Positions 45,862-58,878 of a stretch of DNA of 64,000 nt are shown here, piece by piece (position 1 is the stretch's first letter; every line of letters starts with the position of its first letter). Under the pieces are notes generated by a model. The model saw only the letters and a list, made by a program, of their open reading frames with translations. It was not told the origin of the DNA and did not search any database. The DNA is from Apophysomyces variabilis (lineage: Eukaryota > Mucoromycota > Mucoromycetes > Mucorales > Mucoraceae), in the NCBI GenBank assembly GCA_002749535.1, contig MZZL01000386.1, forward strand, positions 372,001 to 436,000. The letters run 5' to 3'. The translations under genes and the position numbers were made by a program.

Positions 45862-46942
45862 TACCAAGGTGGATGTGGAGAAACAGGAAAAGGACGAGGT
45901 CTGTGATGATGTCGTAGGGCTAAATGGTTGTGTTGGTGTTGAGTGGATAGTCTTCTTTTCTTTTCGAACACAGTGCCGTTGAGCCGATCGGCAAGAGATT
46001 CAAAAAGCAAGAAGGTTCCCTCGTACTGGACCCTACGTTGGTCGAAAGAGATAGAGGCCACTTGGAATATAGTAAAAAAAAAAGTAGAAGAAACAAAAAG
46101 AAGGTAAATGATTGTTGTGTAGGAGTCGTGCTGTTTTGTTGTGCGTATTTTATTGCACTATAAAAGGGGGATTTTTTTTTGTATGTGTATGTATAAAAGG
46201 TATGGAAAAGAGAAGAGAGAGAGAAAGAGAGAAGGGAGAGGGGTAAAGGTAAAAAACAAAAAAAAGGAAGAGAAATGGAAACACACCGTAAATGAGTCAA
46301 ATTAGCAGAGACGGGTGTGGATTAACAGTGTACGAGCCATGGGAACTTTTTCTCTCTCTTTGGCCGTGTAAGACAAAGGCCCGAATTAATTCATGCAACC
46401 CTCATTGGAACACGTGAGCTATCCTCCCCTTCCCTCTCTCAATCACACACCACGCACACGCATAGAGAGAGTAAAACGGGGGGGAGAGGGTAGAAGAAGA
46501 GAGAGTGAATGAAGAAAAAGGCTTAAGCATCCCTATGAATATGGATAAGCCTTTCACAGCCCTCCCTCTGCCTCCCCTCTTTTTACACCTACTGCAAGAT
46601 GGCTCGTGTTCAGGACACAAGAAAAAAATAACATTACCCAAAAGGCCGCTCTTTGTTTTTGGGGTCTATATACCCTCTCTTTCTCTCTCTCTTTTTTCGC
46701 TCTTCTTCAAGTCGTACACACACACGCACCTCTCTCTCTCTTTTTCTCTCTATACATAACCCCCCCCCGATCCTGGTTGGTCTAATCTCTTTATAACCCG
46801 GGGATCCTTTGTCATTTATCGTTCGTTTATCCCTTTTACCTTCTCATTCTCAGCAACCTTTCCCCCCCGTTCCTCTCTTTGCTGTTCTTTTTAATCTCGT
46901 TCCTTCCTCAAGAACCCATAATAAAACAGTAGAAGACGGAAC
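45862..46942. promoter_or_regulatory. Divergent intergenic region with CT/GA microsatellites
   Basis: About 1.1 kb between the CK1-type kinase and the coiled-coil protein gene. GA runs occur near 46212-46236 and CT runs near 46677-46760, ending in a poly-C run. TATATA-like and CTATAAA-like boxes are present near 46671 and 46788. No further gene is supported. Confidence 0.4.
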
Positions 46943-47908
46943 ATGATCCATATACAAGAATCACCTGGACCTCTATTGCTCGGATCCATTCAACCACAAC
47001 CAAGTATGTCTTCCTCGAGATCCACAAAAGTCATTGAGGAATTACAAGAAACTTGGGAAGCAGTTCAAAAAGAACTCGCCCAAACAAAAGCACAGGTTTG
47101 AATAAGAATAAGAAAAAAAAATTAGGGTGTATGTGTGCGGGTTATGTCTACGTTCTCGATAATATTTCTGACGTTTCTACCCCACCCATTCCCGCCCCCT
47201 TTTCTTTTCCAGCTTGCTTCAGCTCGTGAATTAAAGGCACAATCTGAAGAGGATACAAAAATATATACCGAAGCGAATCGTATGTATCGAACGAATATTC
47301 AGGAACTGATGCAAGTGCTTGAATCCAAACAACGTACCCTGGATGCGACGAAACAAGCTTCAAGAGTACTGGAATCCCAAGTGAAGAAATTAAAAGACGA
47401 GGCCCTGGCTTCACGAAAACAATTGGAAGAGCTTCGAAGGAAAGAACAAGTGCTTGAACGGGACCGAGATGTTGCTGTGGCGGACAAACAAAGAGCGGAA
47501 TGCCAACGCCAGGCATTGACCGATGCTGTGGCAATGTTAGGAACCCGATTTGCACGGGAACTGGCCAGTCTTCAGACAGATCTCGCCACAGTGAACCATT
47601 TGACACGTTCGATTGGCGAGCGAGCACAGGCACAGGCCCTGATGATAGAACACAAAATGACAAACCAAATGATGCTGAAACGGAAAGAATACATGGAACA
47701 ACTTATCCAAGCCAAACATCATCTCGAATCAAATACCCAAGCCTTTGTGGACCATGTCCAAGCCGATTTACAATCCCTGATCGACAGCATTGATAAGGCG
47801 ACAGGACGCACAGATGATTTCCAGAATGCTGTGCTGAAATGTCGAGGTGAAGTCAATGGATTAATCAGCCGTATACGAACCTACACAGAAGCCTCAGGAG
47901 TGGATTGA
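46943..47908 (+). CDS. Long coiled-coil protein (SHE3-like in pattern)
   Basis: Two exons, 46943-47095 and 47213-47908, join in phase to 282 residues. Almost the whole protein from residue 30 is predicted helical with heptad leucines: STKVIEELQETWEAVQKELA, then ELMQVLESKQRTLDATKQAS and LKDEALASRKQLEELRRKEQ. There is no membrane span or catalytic motif. The start KVIEELQETWEAVQKELAQT resembles the start of the SHE3 family, which links myosin V to mRNA cargo in yeast, but the similarity is by pattern and any parallel coiled coil could show it. A second helical part near the C-terminus (FVDHVQADLQSLIDSIDKAT) may form a small bundle. Function is not settled. Confidence 0.62.
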
Positions 47909-48500
47909 AAAAAAAAAAAGGTGTGATAGTATGAATAACGCGATCCATTCGAATCTTTTGTCTCTTTCCTCGATCTTTTTTCTTCTTCTTTTTCCTCTTT
48001 TTGTCTTTCTTGACAAACCTGTTTTTTTTTCTCTTTCTTGTCCTCCCTTGACTCTCTCTGTCTCTGTCTTTGTCTCTCTTTTCTCTTTGTGTTCTTCTTC
48101 TCTATAGTGGCTTTTCTTCCTCCCGTCTCCTATACTTGTCCCTTTTCCCCATGGACCCCTCTCTCTCTCACTCTCTCTATCAGACAAGTTTTTATCCGAT
48201 TTTATTCTTTGACATGGGAAGGGGCTTCATAAAAACCAAAGAAAAAAAAGGGAAACAAAAAGTCTCTTTTTTGTTTTTTCCTTCTGGTTTTTCTTCTTTT
48301 CTATGCATAGCATTGTTCATTTGTTGATGTGGGTTTGTGCAACCAATGTCTTTTTCCCGTTCAATGCGTTTTGTTGCTCGAATGAACCCAAAAAAAAGCG
48401 AATAATGTGACTGTCTTTCACTTGCTTTGAAAAAGTCTTGTAGCAAGGCAACGTTAAAGATCTTTCCTTTTTTCTTATTGAACTCTTTTGCATCGGCATC
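47909..48500. other. Intergenic region
   Basis: About 0.6 kb between two plus-strand genes, T- and CT-rich in the first half. It holds the terminator of the coiled-coil gene and the promoter of PXR1. The opposite strand is open over 48192-49277 because of low complexity and is not considered coding. Confidence 0.4.
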
Positions 48501-49328
48501 ATGGGCTTGGCAGGTCAAAAAGTCAAGCAGCGTCTTAGTGCCGATCCCAACAATCTTCATTGGAGCAAAGGTACGCAAGAAAAAAAACATTGAGGCAGAG
48601 AGAAACTGACATGAGAGGTTATTTCTTTTTTTTTTTATTTCTCTTCTAGATGAGTCCAAGTTCGGATTTCGTATGCTCATGAAGATGGGTTGGGCTCCTG
48701 GCAAAGGTTTGGGTGTCAATGAGGACGGAAACAAAGAACATGTCAAGATTCGACTCAAGGACAATACGTTGGGTGTGGGTGCGACCAAGAAGAATGAGGA
48801 CAATTGGTTGGATAATACCGATGCGTTTTCACGTTTGTTGGCCGATCTGAATAGTCGTGCACCAGAGGCGACCGCGACAACTGAGTCGAGCGAGACGAGT
48901 GGGGAAGAAGAAGAAGAAGAAGATTCGTCCAAAAAGACCAAGAGAAAGCGAGACAGTGAAAATGAGGAAGAGGAGGAAGGCGAGAAAAAGAAACAGAAAA
49001 AGAGCAAGAAAGAAAAGAAGAAGTCGAAGAAAGAGAAAAAAGAGAAAAAAGACAAGAAAGACAAGAAAGAAAAGAAAGAGAAAAAATCCAAAAAATCCAA
49101 GAAAGAAGTAGCAAGTGATGATGATGACGACGAGACGACTGAAGTGAAACAGGCAACCACCGTTTTGCGTAACGCGTAAGTAGAATCTTTGTGCTTTGCT
49201 TCAATCCATTCTAAAATATCATGGGTTGTAGTGCGCGTGCCAAGTTCCTGCGAGCCAAACGCATGGCGACCCAACATGATAAGGCTCGATTGAATGAGAT
49301 CCTAGGCATCAAACCCGTCTCAGCCTAA
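48501..49328 (+). CDS. PXR1: G-patch protein PXR1/PINX1
   Basis: Three exons, 48501-48570, 48650-49175 and 49232-49328, join in phase to 230 residues. The N-terminal MGLAGQKVKQRLSADPNN leads into the G-patch, KFGFRMLMKMGWAPGKGLGV, followed by HVKIRLKDNTLGVGATKK and DNWLDNTDAFSRLLADLN, the standard PXR1/PINX1 order. The G-patch binds and activates the helicase Prp43. The protein acts in the nucleolus in rRNA and snoRNA maturation, and in animals also restrains telomerase. A very long lysine/glutamate-rich segment of KKSKKEKKE repeats makes up about one third of the protein. The C-terminus KFLRAKRMATQHDKARLNEI is conserved in the family. Confidence 0.92.
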
Positions 49329-50123
49329 AAAAAAAATAACGAAAAAAAAAGGACATAGACAGCACTTCCCTAACCATACATACTCTCTTTCTCTCTCTCT
49401 CTCTCTCCTGCTTTTGTTTTTCCTCTCTCCCGAATTTCCTCGCATTTTTTTTGTAGCATTAATGTTTCCCCCCTTTTTTTTTGTTCTTTCATGCTTTGAC
49501 ATTTCTATACTGATAACAACAGCAATAACAATAACAAAGCTTGACTTCCGTCCACTATTATCATATTCTTCGGTGAGTTAGTCCTTCCAAAAGACAAATG
49601 TATCCCTTTGGGACCAAAAAAAAATAGAACAGTAACATGTTTGTAATGAAAAATAAGAAGCAAATGATCGTATAAAACAACTATGAACTTTGCGAATGGT
49701 AAACAAACGGTCGTCATGCTGATCAAAAAACTAAATCCGGCTTTCCCAAGCTTAATCCAATAAGGGTTACCAAGAAAGTAAATTAATTGTCATCACTATC
49801 TGCTTTCTTTTTTGTTTTCGTCTTCTTTTTTCTTAGAATAGGAATATAAAACGATAGTAAGCAGAATGAAGAAATAAAAGAAACAGGAGCAGGTTTATGA
49901 TATAGCGGGTTTGGGGAAGAAAAAGAAAGATTTGAGGTTACAGAGCGAAATAGAAAGCGAATGAGCGGAACAACAGAGAGTGAGTGGGTGTGTATGTGTG
50001 TTTTTGTGAGTGTGTGGTGTCGGTGAAGAGACAAAAGTTTAAAGAGATTACAATGTTAAAAACAAAGAAAAGTTGAAAGTAAAGAAATAAGAACCAAAGG
50101 AAAAACAAGGGAAAGAAAGAGGA
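49329..50123. terminator. Convergent 3' region of PXR1 and the Zn2Cys6 gene
   Basis: About 0.8 kb between genes that face each other, rich in CT runs (about 49383-49408) and T-runs. No further gene is supported. Confidence 0.35.
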
Positions 50124-53100
50124 TTATGCTGATTCATCCCAATCACGATGAACTCGCTTTCGATTAGAGGCAGCAAACATGGCTGCTGCGATATCATTCT
50201 CTGGAAACTGTGGCCCTGGTGCTCCTGGTTGTTGTGATGCTTGCGAATGATTGGCAAATTGGAAATGACCGCCATAGCCATCTCCAGCTGCACTGTATTG
50301 CAGAAATGCATTCATTGTGGCTGGATCCATATTCATCGGGCCAAACAATGTATTGGGATCAAAGGTTGTCCCTCCACCCACTTGCGATGATGCTGTTGAC
50401 GAACCATTGAGCTGATATTGTCCCAAAAGGGTCTGTGGTGCTGGAGCTGTCTGGGACTCATGCCCTTGACCATTCGCATGCGAAGACAATCCGAATAATT
50501 CGGTGTTAGGAAGGAAACTCTGGTAGGAAGAAGGGTTGTCGGTAGTGTTCCCTTGCTGTCCGTACATCGGCACCTCCGCCCCCTGAGCCATATGGCTAAA
50601 CTGGAAAGGTGCACCGGGATTATGCGCATTGGCATCAAAGCCTTGCAAACCACCCGTCTGAAAAGAAGTCGTATTCACAGGCCCTCGGCCATTAAACATA
50701 GGGGTATCCAATGATCCAAGCATCGTTTGATGTCCAAAACCTGCACCATCCGTCGTAGGCATTCGCTCATTCGCCATGGTCGTAGTATTACTCATATTCG
50801 TATTATTCATGTCGAAACCCATGCTACGGAAGAACAAGCTATCCATTGTACCCGATCCATTGTTATTCGTCATATTTAATTCCATCAAACCTGGATTGGT
50901 AAATAACATATCTGTCTCCACCATGACATTCGCGGTTGTATGGTTCAATTGCGTCGTTCCAAACGGCATGGGAGGTTGCGGTGGTTGTTGTTGTTGTTGT
51001 GGCGCCTGATGATGTTGCTGCGGCAGTTGCGGAGTTGTCTGTGCGCGTGATGCGACTTGCGCGGGCTTGCTTGGCTCTGTCATAGGCCGTTGCGGAGAAT
51101 GGACCATGGGAATCGGGCTCGTACCGCTATGGCCAGAAAATACGGATGGGTGAGGTGACATCTGCGACGGTACACTACCAGGTCGCATAGACGTTGAGGA
51201 TGGTGGCCGTGGTGAAGTTCCCGGTATCGCACTCACACTACCGAAAGGTGAAGAGCTAATACAAGGCGAATCTGGATCTGCACGAGTTTGACTCAAAGGT
51301 GTCGTTGACCCAAAGTTGGATGCGCCAAAGCTGCTGGTCTGGTGCTGACTGCTGGGACTCTCGAACACCTTTGGATGGAAAATGGATGAAATCGACTGCT
51401 GGTTGGCCGAATCCTCATTGATGGGTGGCAATTCGCTGAGGTCAGTTGGTAATCCATTCTTTTTCAAAAAGCACTCAATGCTCTCAATGATCTCATTCAC
51501 TTTCTCCATGTATACAAGAGGCGACTTCTTCAACACGTTAGCGGTAACGATTAGGTTGTGTTGTGCAAGATGCGCCACTTCCTTTTCGTTTGATAACGCA
51601 TTCACCTGATGAATCGTCACGCTTGCGATCACACCATCCAACGCATAGAAAAACTGACACCAGCTCAGATTTGTTGCGTATATGTCCAGCATTTTGGTGA
51701 TGAAATTCGCTGATTTGGTACAGATATTGAGAGATAGTAACGCCACAGGCGTAGCCGTCTGATCTTGCTTGGGGAGGAAGAATTTGTGTAACATTACCCA
51801 CGTCGTTTGGTACTGAATGTTGAGAATCAGACAAGCTTCATCCCTGAAGGACTTGGTGCACTGAAAAGTATCGTCCTGCTCAAAATGCAGATCCTGTGGA
51901 AGCTCGTTCAACCAATTCGTCAAAGCGTTCTCCAGTCGTGAGATAGCCGACAACAAAGATTGACCTGATTGTTCAGAGGGTAAATGTTTAGTAATATCCT
52001 TGCGAATCTTCATCAATTTGATCGAATGTACACAGAAGCTAATCCTATAGCCGGTTTCTTCATCTTCCGAGTCAAGCTTCGTTGGATATTCCAGATCGCA
52101 ATCCTTGTCGTCCACCATTGTAGGTCGATTAGATTCCAAGGCAGCACAAAGATCAAGCCAGTAAGCTGACCACCACAGACGCTTGTTCGTTTCTCGTTGC
52201 TTCGGGTCGGCAGGCATATGATCCTTCTTGTGGAACTTCAAGTCTTGCGCCATACGTATAGCAAGACCAATATACAAGTAGGCCAGATTGGATCGTTCAC
52301 TGCTTAACTGATACATGTAGAGATTGAGCAACGCATGGATGGTGGTTGGACTACTGATATCGAAACACTTCTTCAATAACTGACGAGCGTGTTTGAAATA
52401 AGCTTCGCCCATGGCTGCAGGGTCCTGGCCGGGGCACGCATTATGATAAATGCAGCCATGCTTCGATATCCAAGCATTAATCGAATTAGCCAAGAGTGGC
52501 TCCAGTCCTGAGTCGCTGGAACATTGCTGCATAAACGCTTCCTTATCAACAATCTGATATGCTAGGAAACATTTATGGTAACAACTATGCATCAATTGAT
52601 TGAGCGTCTCCTGTGGTAACGTGTCTTCTGACTGCTTGCGCTCTTGGAGAATTTTTCGCGCTTCGTTATCATCCACTTCCCACAGCCGACCGCCGCCGGT
52701 GTTGTTGCCGGAAGAAACACCCATGTCACTGTCAACACTCATTATCTGACCGTTTGGCTCCAAATTGGTTTTTCCACCCAAGTATCGATTAAGACCTCTG
52801 TTTTGCTTAGGTTTGGTGCTGTCACCACGAATTGAGTCTGTACTGTAGAGATTGGCACCCGAGTCGCTGTTGATGTTCAGTTGACTGATACCATTCAACA
52901 GAATACGATAGAGGTCAGCAACGCTGGCTATGTTCGTGTCTATACGTAAGCCGGACTGAGAGAGTGATAATTTCCAGGTGACAGGTTGTTGAGACGGGGG
53001 TTGTTGCTGTAGATGCTGAGATTCTATCACAGCCACCGTACCTCTCGGCGTAAGCTGGTCCACAGGACCTTGGCTTACATTGAGAGGTGTTGTAGCACCT

Positions 53101-53573
53101 GAGCTGCTATTATCATCGTCACTTGCACGGTAGCCCATGGTGGCTGAGAATGGATGGAGATTGTTTTTCATCATTGCCAGCTCTGATTGCATCTTCTGCA
53201 TTCTCTCCTTCAATTCTTCGACATGGTTTCCGAGCTGGTCGAAAGCATGACCATCAACACGACGAGGAGGGGTAGCATAGCTACAAGGAAGGCCGGCAAT
53301 TGCACAACGACCACAGGTCGGCTGGACAAAGTCGCACTTCACTTTCTTCTTTCGACAACGGATGCACTGTGAAGTAATAACTCATGAGAATACTGATATA
53401 GTCGGGAAGAAGCAAAGAGACAAAGAGGGAAAAAAGGGGGACGAAATAACGTAGTTGTTTTCCCTACTTACTGCTAAACTAGATCGAGGTCGCTTCGGAC
53501 GTGCTGGTTCTGGTGGTTTCTGTTGCTGCGACTGATTGGATCCACTGTTCTCGGTGACAAACACGGACGACAT
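50124..53573 (-). CDS. Zn2Cys6 fungal transcription factor with fungal-specific TF domain
   Basis: Two exons, 53573-53472 and 53366-50124, join in phase to 1114 residues. The binuclear zinc cluster is complete: CIRCRKKKVKCDFVQPTC then GRCAIAGLPC, with the Cys-x2-Cys-x6-Cys-x6-Cys-x2-Cys-x6-Cys spacing. A basic PARPKRPRS patch precedes it. A coiled coil (NHVEELKERMQKMQSELAMM) follows and should drive dimerisation. The fungal-specific regulatory domain runs from about residue 255 to 600, with QLMHSCYHKCFLAYQIVDKE, YLYIGLAIRMAQDLKFHKKD and TNKRLWWSAYWLDLCAALES, the signature of this domain. The rest is disordered, rich in Gln, Pro, Ser, Asn and Gly and fits activation regions. It resembles the xylanase or starvation-type regulators, but the target genes cannot be told from sequence. 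The intron splits the protein just before the zinc cluster. Confidence 0.92.
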
Positions 53574-54162
53574 GATGCAAGCAAGCTATATTTGAAAAAA
53601 GGAACGAATGGCAAGCGAGTAGATAAAATGCAGATTCAATCAATATACAGCGCAGCAGCTAGAAAAGAAAAAGAAAAGGAACACCGAAGACTCTCCTTGC
53701 GTGGGATGTGCAACGGCAAAAACTATAACCTTTTAGCAAGTGACGTCGTCAATCTGTGGTCGGCGCTCTCTGAGTAAGAAGCGCGAATAAGGTTTGTGCA
53801 AATGCTATTGGACATTGGTTGGAAAACTTATTTAACGTTTGTGCGCTCTGACACAAACAAGGAAAAAGAAGGATAGCGTATCTGATCGAAATACTTTTTT
53901 CCACTCCCTTCCACAACTTACAACGTTGTCTTACACAGTGAATGTTGGACAATATCCCACTTTTATTCCTCTCGCAATCAAATACAAAGGGGGATGGGGA
54001 CGATTAACGATTTCTTTTCCTTTTTTTCCTGGTGATCGAATGAGCTTGTATACCTTATCGTGGTTACATTTTGTTTTACCCATAGCAATCCCAACTCCGT
54101 TACAATTTTCATAGCCATATATCAACAGAAGCCGAACAATGATGGCTTCGATCTTTCCAAAT
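53574..54162. other. Promoter region of the Zn2Cys6 gene and 3' side of the PFK-2 gene
   Basis: About 0.6 kb between two minus-strand genes. No further gene is supported; the open frames here have no recognisable motif. Confidence 0.35.
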
Positions 54163-56179
<2,017 letters not shown>

Positions 56180-56886
56180 GATGTCTTGTACAAAGAAGAA
56201 GTTGAAGCAGCAAGAATAAATAGGGAAAAACGTGAAATTTATCTAGTCATGGAGATAACTTAATCTTTTTCTATCTCAGCGTTCCATCCATTGTATGAAT
56301 AAGAACGAATATCCACTTGGCTGGTGAAACCATTCGTCGCTGCCAATGAAAAACATCACTGTAACCACTCCCCCACTTGTTATGTGAAATGGATCTATTG
56401 ATCTGTCTGATTTATTCGTACTAAACGGCTTTATGCTTTCTATGTATCATTGAACGTAATTGACGTCGATAAAGAAAGTGCCAAGTATAAAGTGCTGGTC
56501 ATGAAGACACATCGAACTTCTTCTCAGTTAAACCCATCCTTATCATCAACAGCATCGCCATCTAACTCTATCCTTGAGTAATCGTAAGAATGGATGGAGC
56601 TAAGCGCTATGATCCGCACACACCATGTTTTTCATGGTTAAGCTTTTTTTTAATTTCCCAAAGCAACTCCATTACTCTATTTGTGCTATCGATTCGCTTA
56701 AAATTTTTACCCTTATGAACCTCTCATTTGCTCGTGCACGCAGTGAGTCATAACGGGCTCGATTTGTCTCTTTTTTCTTGTCCTCTTTTCCCTTTGACCT
56801 TGATCTCCTCCCACGAATCCCCTTTTCCTTCGTTGTCTTTTCCTCTCTCTCTCACACAAAAACACTTTTTTTTCAGTGGACGCAAC
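56180..56886. promoter_or_regulatory. Shared promoter region of the PFK-2/FBPase-2 and PDH-kinase genes
   Basis: This 0.7 kb region lies between two outward-facing genes that both control sugar catabolism. No operator could be named. The last 120 bases before the right-hand start are T- and CT-rich, as in a 5' leader. Confidence 0.4.
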
Positions 56887-58227
56887 ATGACACGGTTGAC
56901 CAAAGGCATGTTCATAACCCGCTATTTCTCCTCCAACACCCGTGCCGCACGTTTGAATGTCGAAAGCTATGTGCGAGAGAACAGCCCGAGTATATCCAAC
57001 CAACACTTTTATATGAACAAAATCCTTGACCAATATGTACAACAGCAAGCGACACCTATCACCCTACGCCAACTGGTCTTCTACGAAAGGCATATGAATA
57101 TTGACCGGCTCCTGAAATCAGCCAATTATGTCCGAAGAGAGCTTCCGATCAGAATATCCCACCGCATCCGTGAATTTCAAAAACTACCATTCATTGTGGG
57201 TACCAATCCAAATATCCAGATGGTATACGACCTTTATTGGCAAGCCTTTGAACGATTGCGTAAAGTCCCTCCCATCACCTCACTGGAAGAGAATGAGGAT
57301 TTCTGTCGTCTGCTGAAGGAATCATTGGAAGCCCATCTGGTCGTGATCCCTCGCCTCGCACAGGGTATTTCAGAATGTGAACAGCATATCGATCCCGATC
57401 GTCTTGACCGATTCATGAACGGGACACTCCGGTCACGTATTTCCCGAAGGGTCCTTACGGAACAACATCTTGTCCTCTCCCAATATAAACATGGGATCAG
57501 TACGATCCATGCATCATCACCATTATCATCATCTGGCGACCTAACAAGGCACACACAACAAACCGTTTTCAGCCGATGTTCGGCACATGACGTGGTTGGT
57601 ATGTGCTCTGCATTGGCTCAGGCCAATGCACGACAAATCCATCGACAAGGTCCGGAATGGATCCCTCCTCAAGTTCACATCACCCATCGCGACAGTGATG
57701 TTGAATTTACTTACGTCTCCGAACATATCGAATACATCATATACCAAATCCTCTCCAACTCCATCCGACATACCATCGCCGCCCATCCACAACAACAACA
57801 ACAACTGCAGCAGTATCCGCCGATCGAAGTCACTATCTGCTCTAATCAGTCAGATGTTTTTTTCCGTATATCAGATAAAGGTGGGGGGATGTCAAATGAC
57901 GTTCACAAGCATTTGTGGTCTTATGGTCGAAGACCACACAAAACGTTTGGGAACTTCCGAGATATATCGCAACTGGCAGCAAAACCATCAGAACATTGGA
58001 ACGTTCCTCTGGGCATTGGTCTACCGATGAGTCGAGTTTATGCCGAATACTGGGGCGGGGAAATTAATGTGGTTACCATGGAAGGATGCGGCACAGATGC
58101 GTATGTGCGGATCCCTATCTTAGGGACACAAAATGAAAACCTGGATATGGAAGACAATCATGACATTTCTGCATCTTCTGCTTTATCTTCCTCTTCTGGC
58201 ATCCTTAGACGGCAGTTCATTGTATAG
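56887..58227 (+). CDS. Mitochondrial pyruvate dehydrogenase kinase-type (PDK/BCKDK) protein kinase
   Basis: A single exon encodes 446 residues from the ATG at 56887. The N-terminus MTRLTKGMFITRYFSSNTRA is basic and amphipathic, as in a mitochondrial presequence. The N-terminal helical domain includes LRQLVFYERHMN and the ANYVRRELPIRISHRIREFQ segment. The GHKL ATPase part has the N box (EHIEYIIYQILSNSIRHT), the G1 box FRISDKGGGMS and the G2 part LGIGLPMSRVYAEYWGGEIN. In this family the enzyme phosphorylates the E1 subunit of the pyruvate (or branched-chain) dehydrogenase complex and shuts it down. The lid region has RRPHKTFGNFRDIS. PDK and BCKDK cannot be separated safely by eye. No intron is needed. 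A frame extending upstream to 56728 encodes no sensible leader and is likely 5' leader sequence. Confidence 0.9.
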   Translation: MTRLTKGMFITRYFSSNTRAARLNVESYVRENSPSISNQHFYMNKILDQYVQQQATPITLRQLVFYERHMNIDRLLKSANYVRRELPIRISHRIREFQKLPFIVGTNPNIQMVYDLYWQAFERLRKVPPITSLEENEDFCRLLKESLEAHLVVIPRLAQGISECEQHIDPDRLDRFMNGTLRSRISRRVLTEQHLVLSQYKHGISTIHASSPLSSSGDLTRHTQQTVFSRCSAHDVVGMCSALAQANARQIHRQGPEWIPPQVHITHRDSDVEFTYVSEHIEYIIYQILSNSIRHTIAAHPQQQQQLQQYPPIEVTICSNQSDVFFRISDKGGGMSNDVHKHLWSYGRRPHKTFGNFRDISQLAAKPSEHWNVPLGIGLPMSRVYAEYWGGEINVVTMEGCGTDAYVRIPILGTQNENLDMEDNHDISASSALSSSSGILRRQFIV

Positions 58228-58878
58228 TAATAATTATTAAACACAAGGAGATGGGGTTGGTAAAGGACCAAGTAATTGGATACGGCGTGTGTGTGACCTT
58301 CGGGTGATCTTGGCATGGTCTGTTAGAACCCTGCGGCTACTAAAAAAAGCATATGATCTTTTTTAACATGCTTCTTTTGAATATGTTGTAGTAGAAATTT
58401 TCTATTTTTTGTCAATAGGGTAAACACATTTGGTGGCGGTTAACCGGTACTTTCATTAACAAAGTACATCCCATCTTGTGATATACTAAGTCAGCTATCT
58501 GGTATGGCTCTAAGCTTGTTCCTTGTGTCAAGGGGGTATATATTCATTGTGTAGCCTTGACACAAAGAAAACCTTTACAATTTTGGCAATTCATTAGCCC
58601 ATAGCCGGCATGATCCGGAGACGTGTAGTAATTAAGTTGTATGATTATTATTCTTCTAGAAGACCTCGCACCTCCTTTTACGTCTTTCAACAGTTGCAGG
58701 GTAATTCGTTTCGCTTGATAAATCCGTACAGTATTCCGGGAAAAGAAAGGAAGGCGACGCTTTTCTTAGTGAATCCAACAAGCAATGTCGCAGCCAATCA
58801 AAATTAATACACGGCTCTTCCGCGAATTTATCAGAATCTATAGCTCAGAAGAGAAAAACAACATATACAACTATATAA
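58228..58878. other. Intergenic region
   Basis: About 0.65 kb of AT-rich DNA. A 65-codon frame (58610-58807, MIRRRVVIKLYDYY) has no recognisable motif and is likely chance. The region marks the change from gene-rich DNA to the degenerate right end. Confidence 0.35.

Noticed and set aside
48192..49277. A long minus-strand open frame of about 360 codons opposite PXR1
   Set aside because: It arises from the lysine/glutamate repeats of PXR1, which read as Ser/Phe/Leu low complexity on the other strand. The PXR1 frame has real domains and consistent splice sites.
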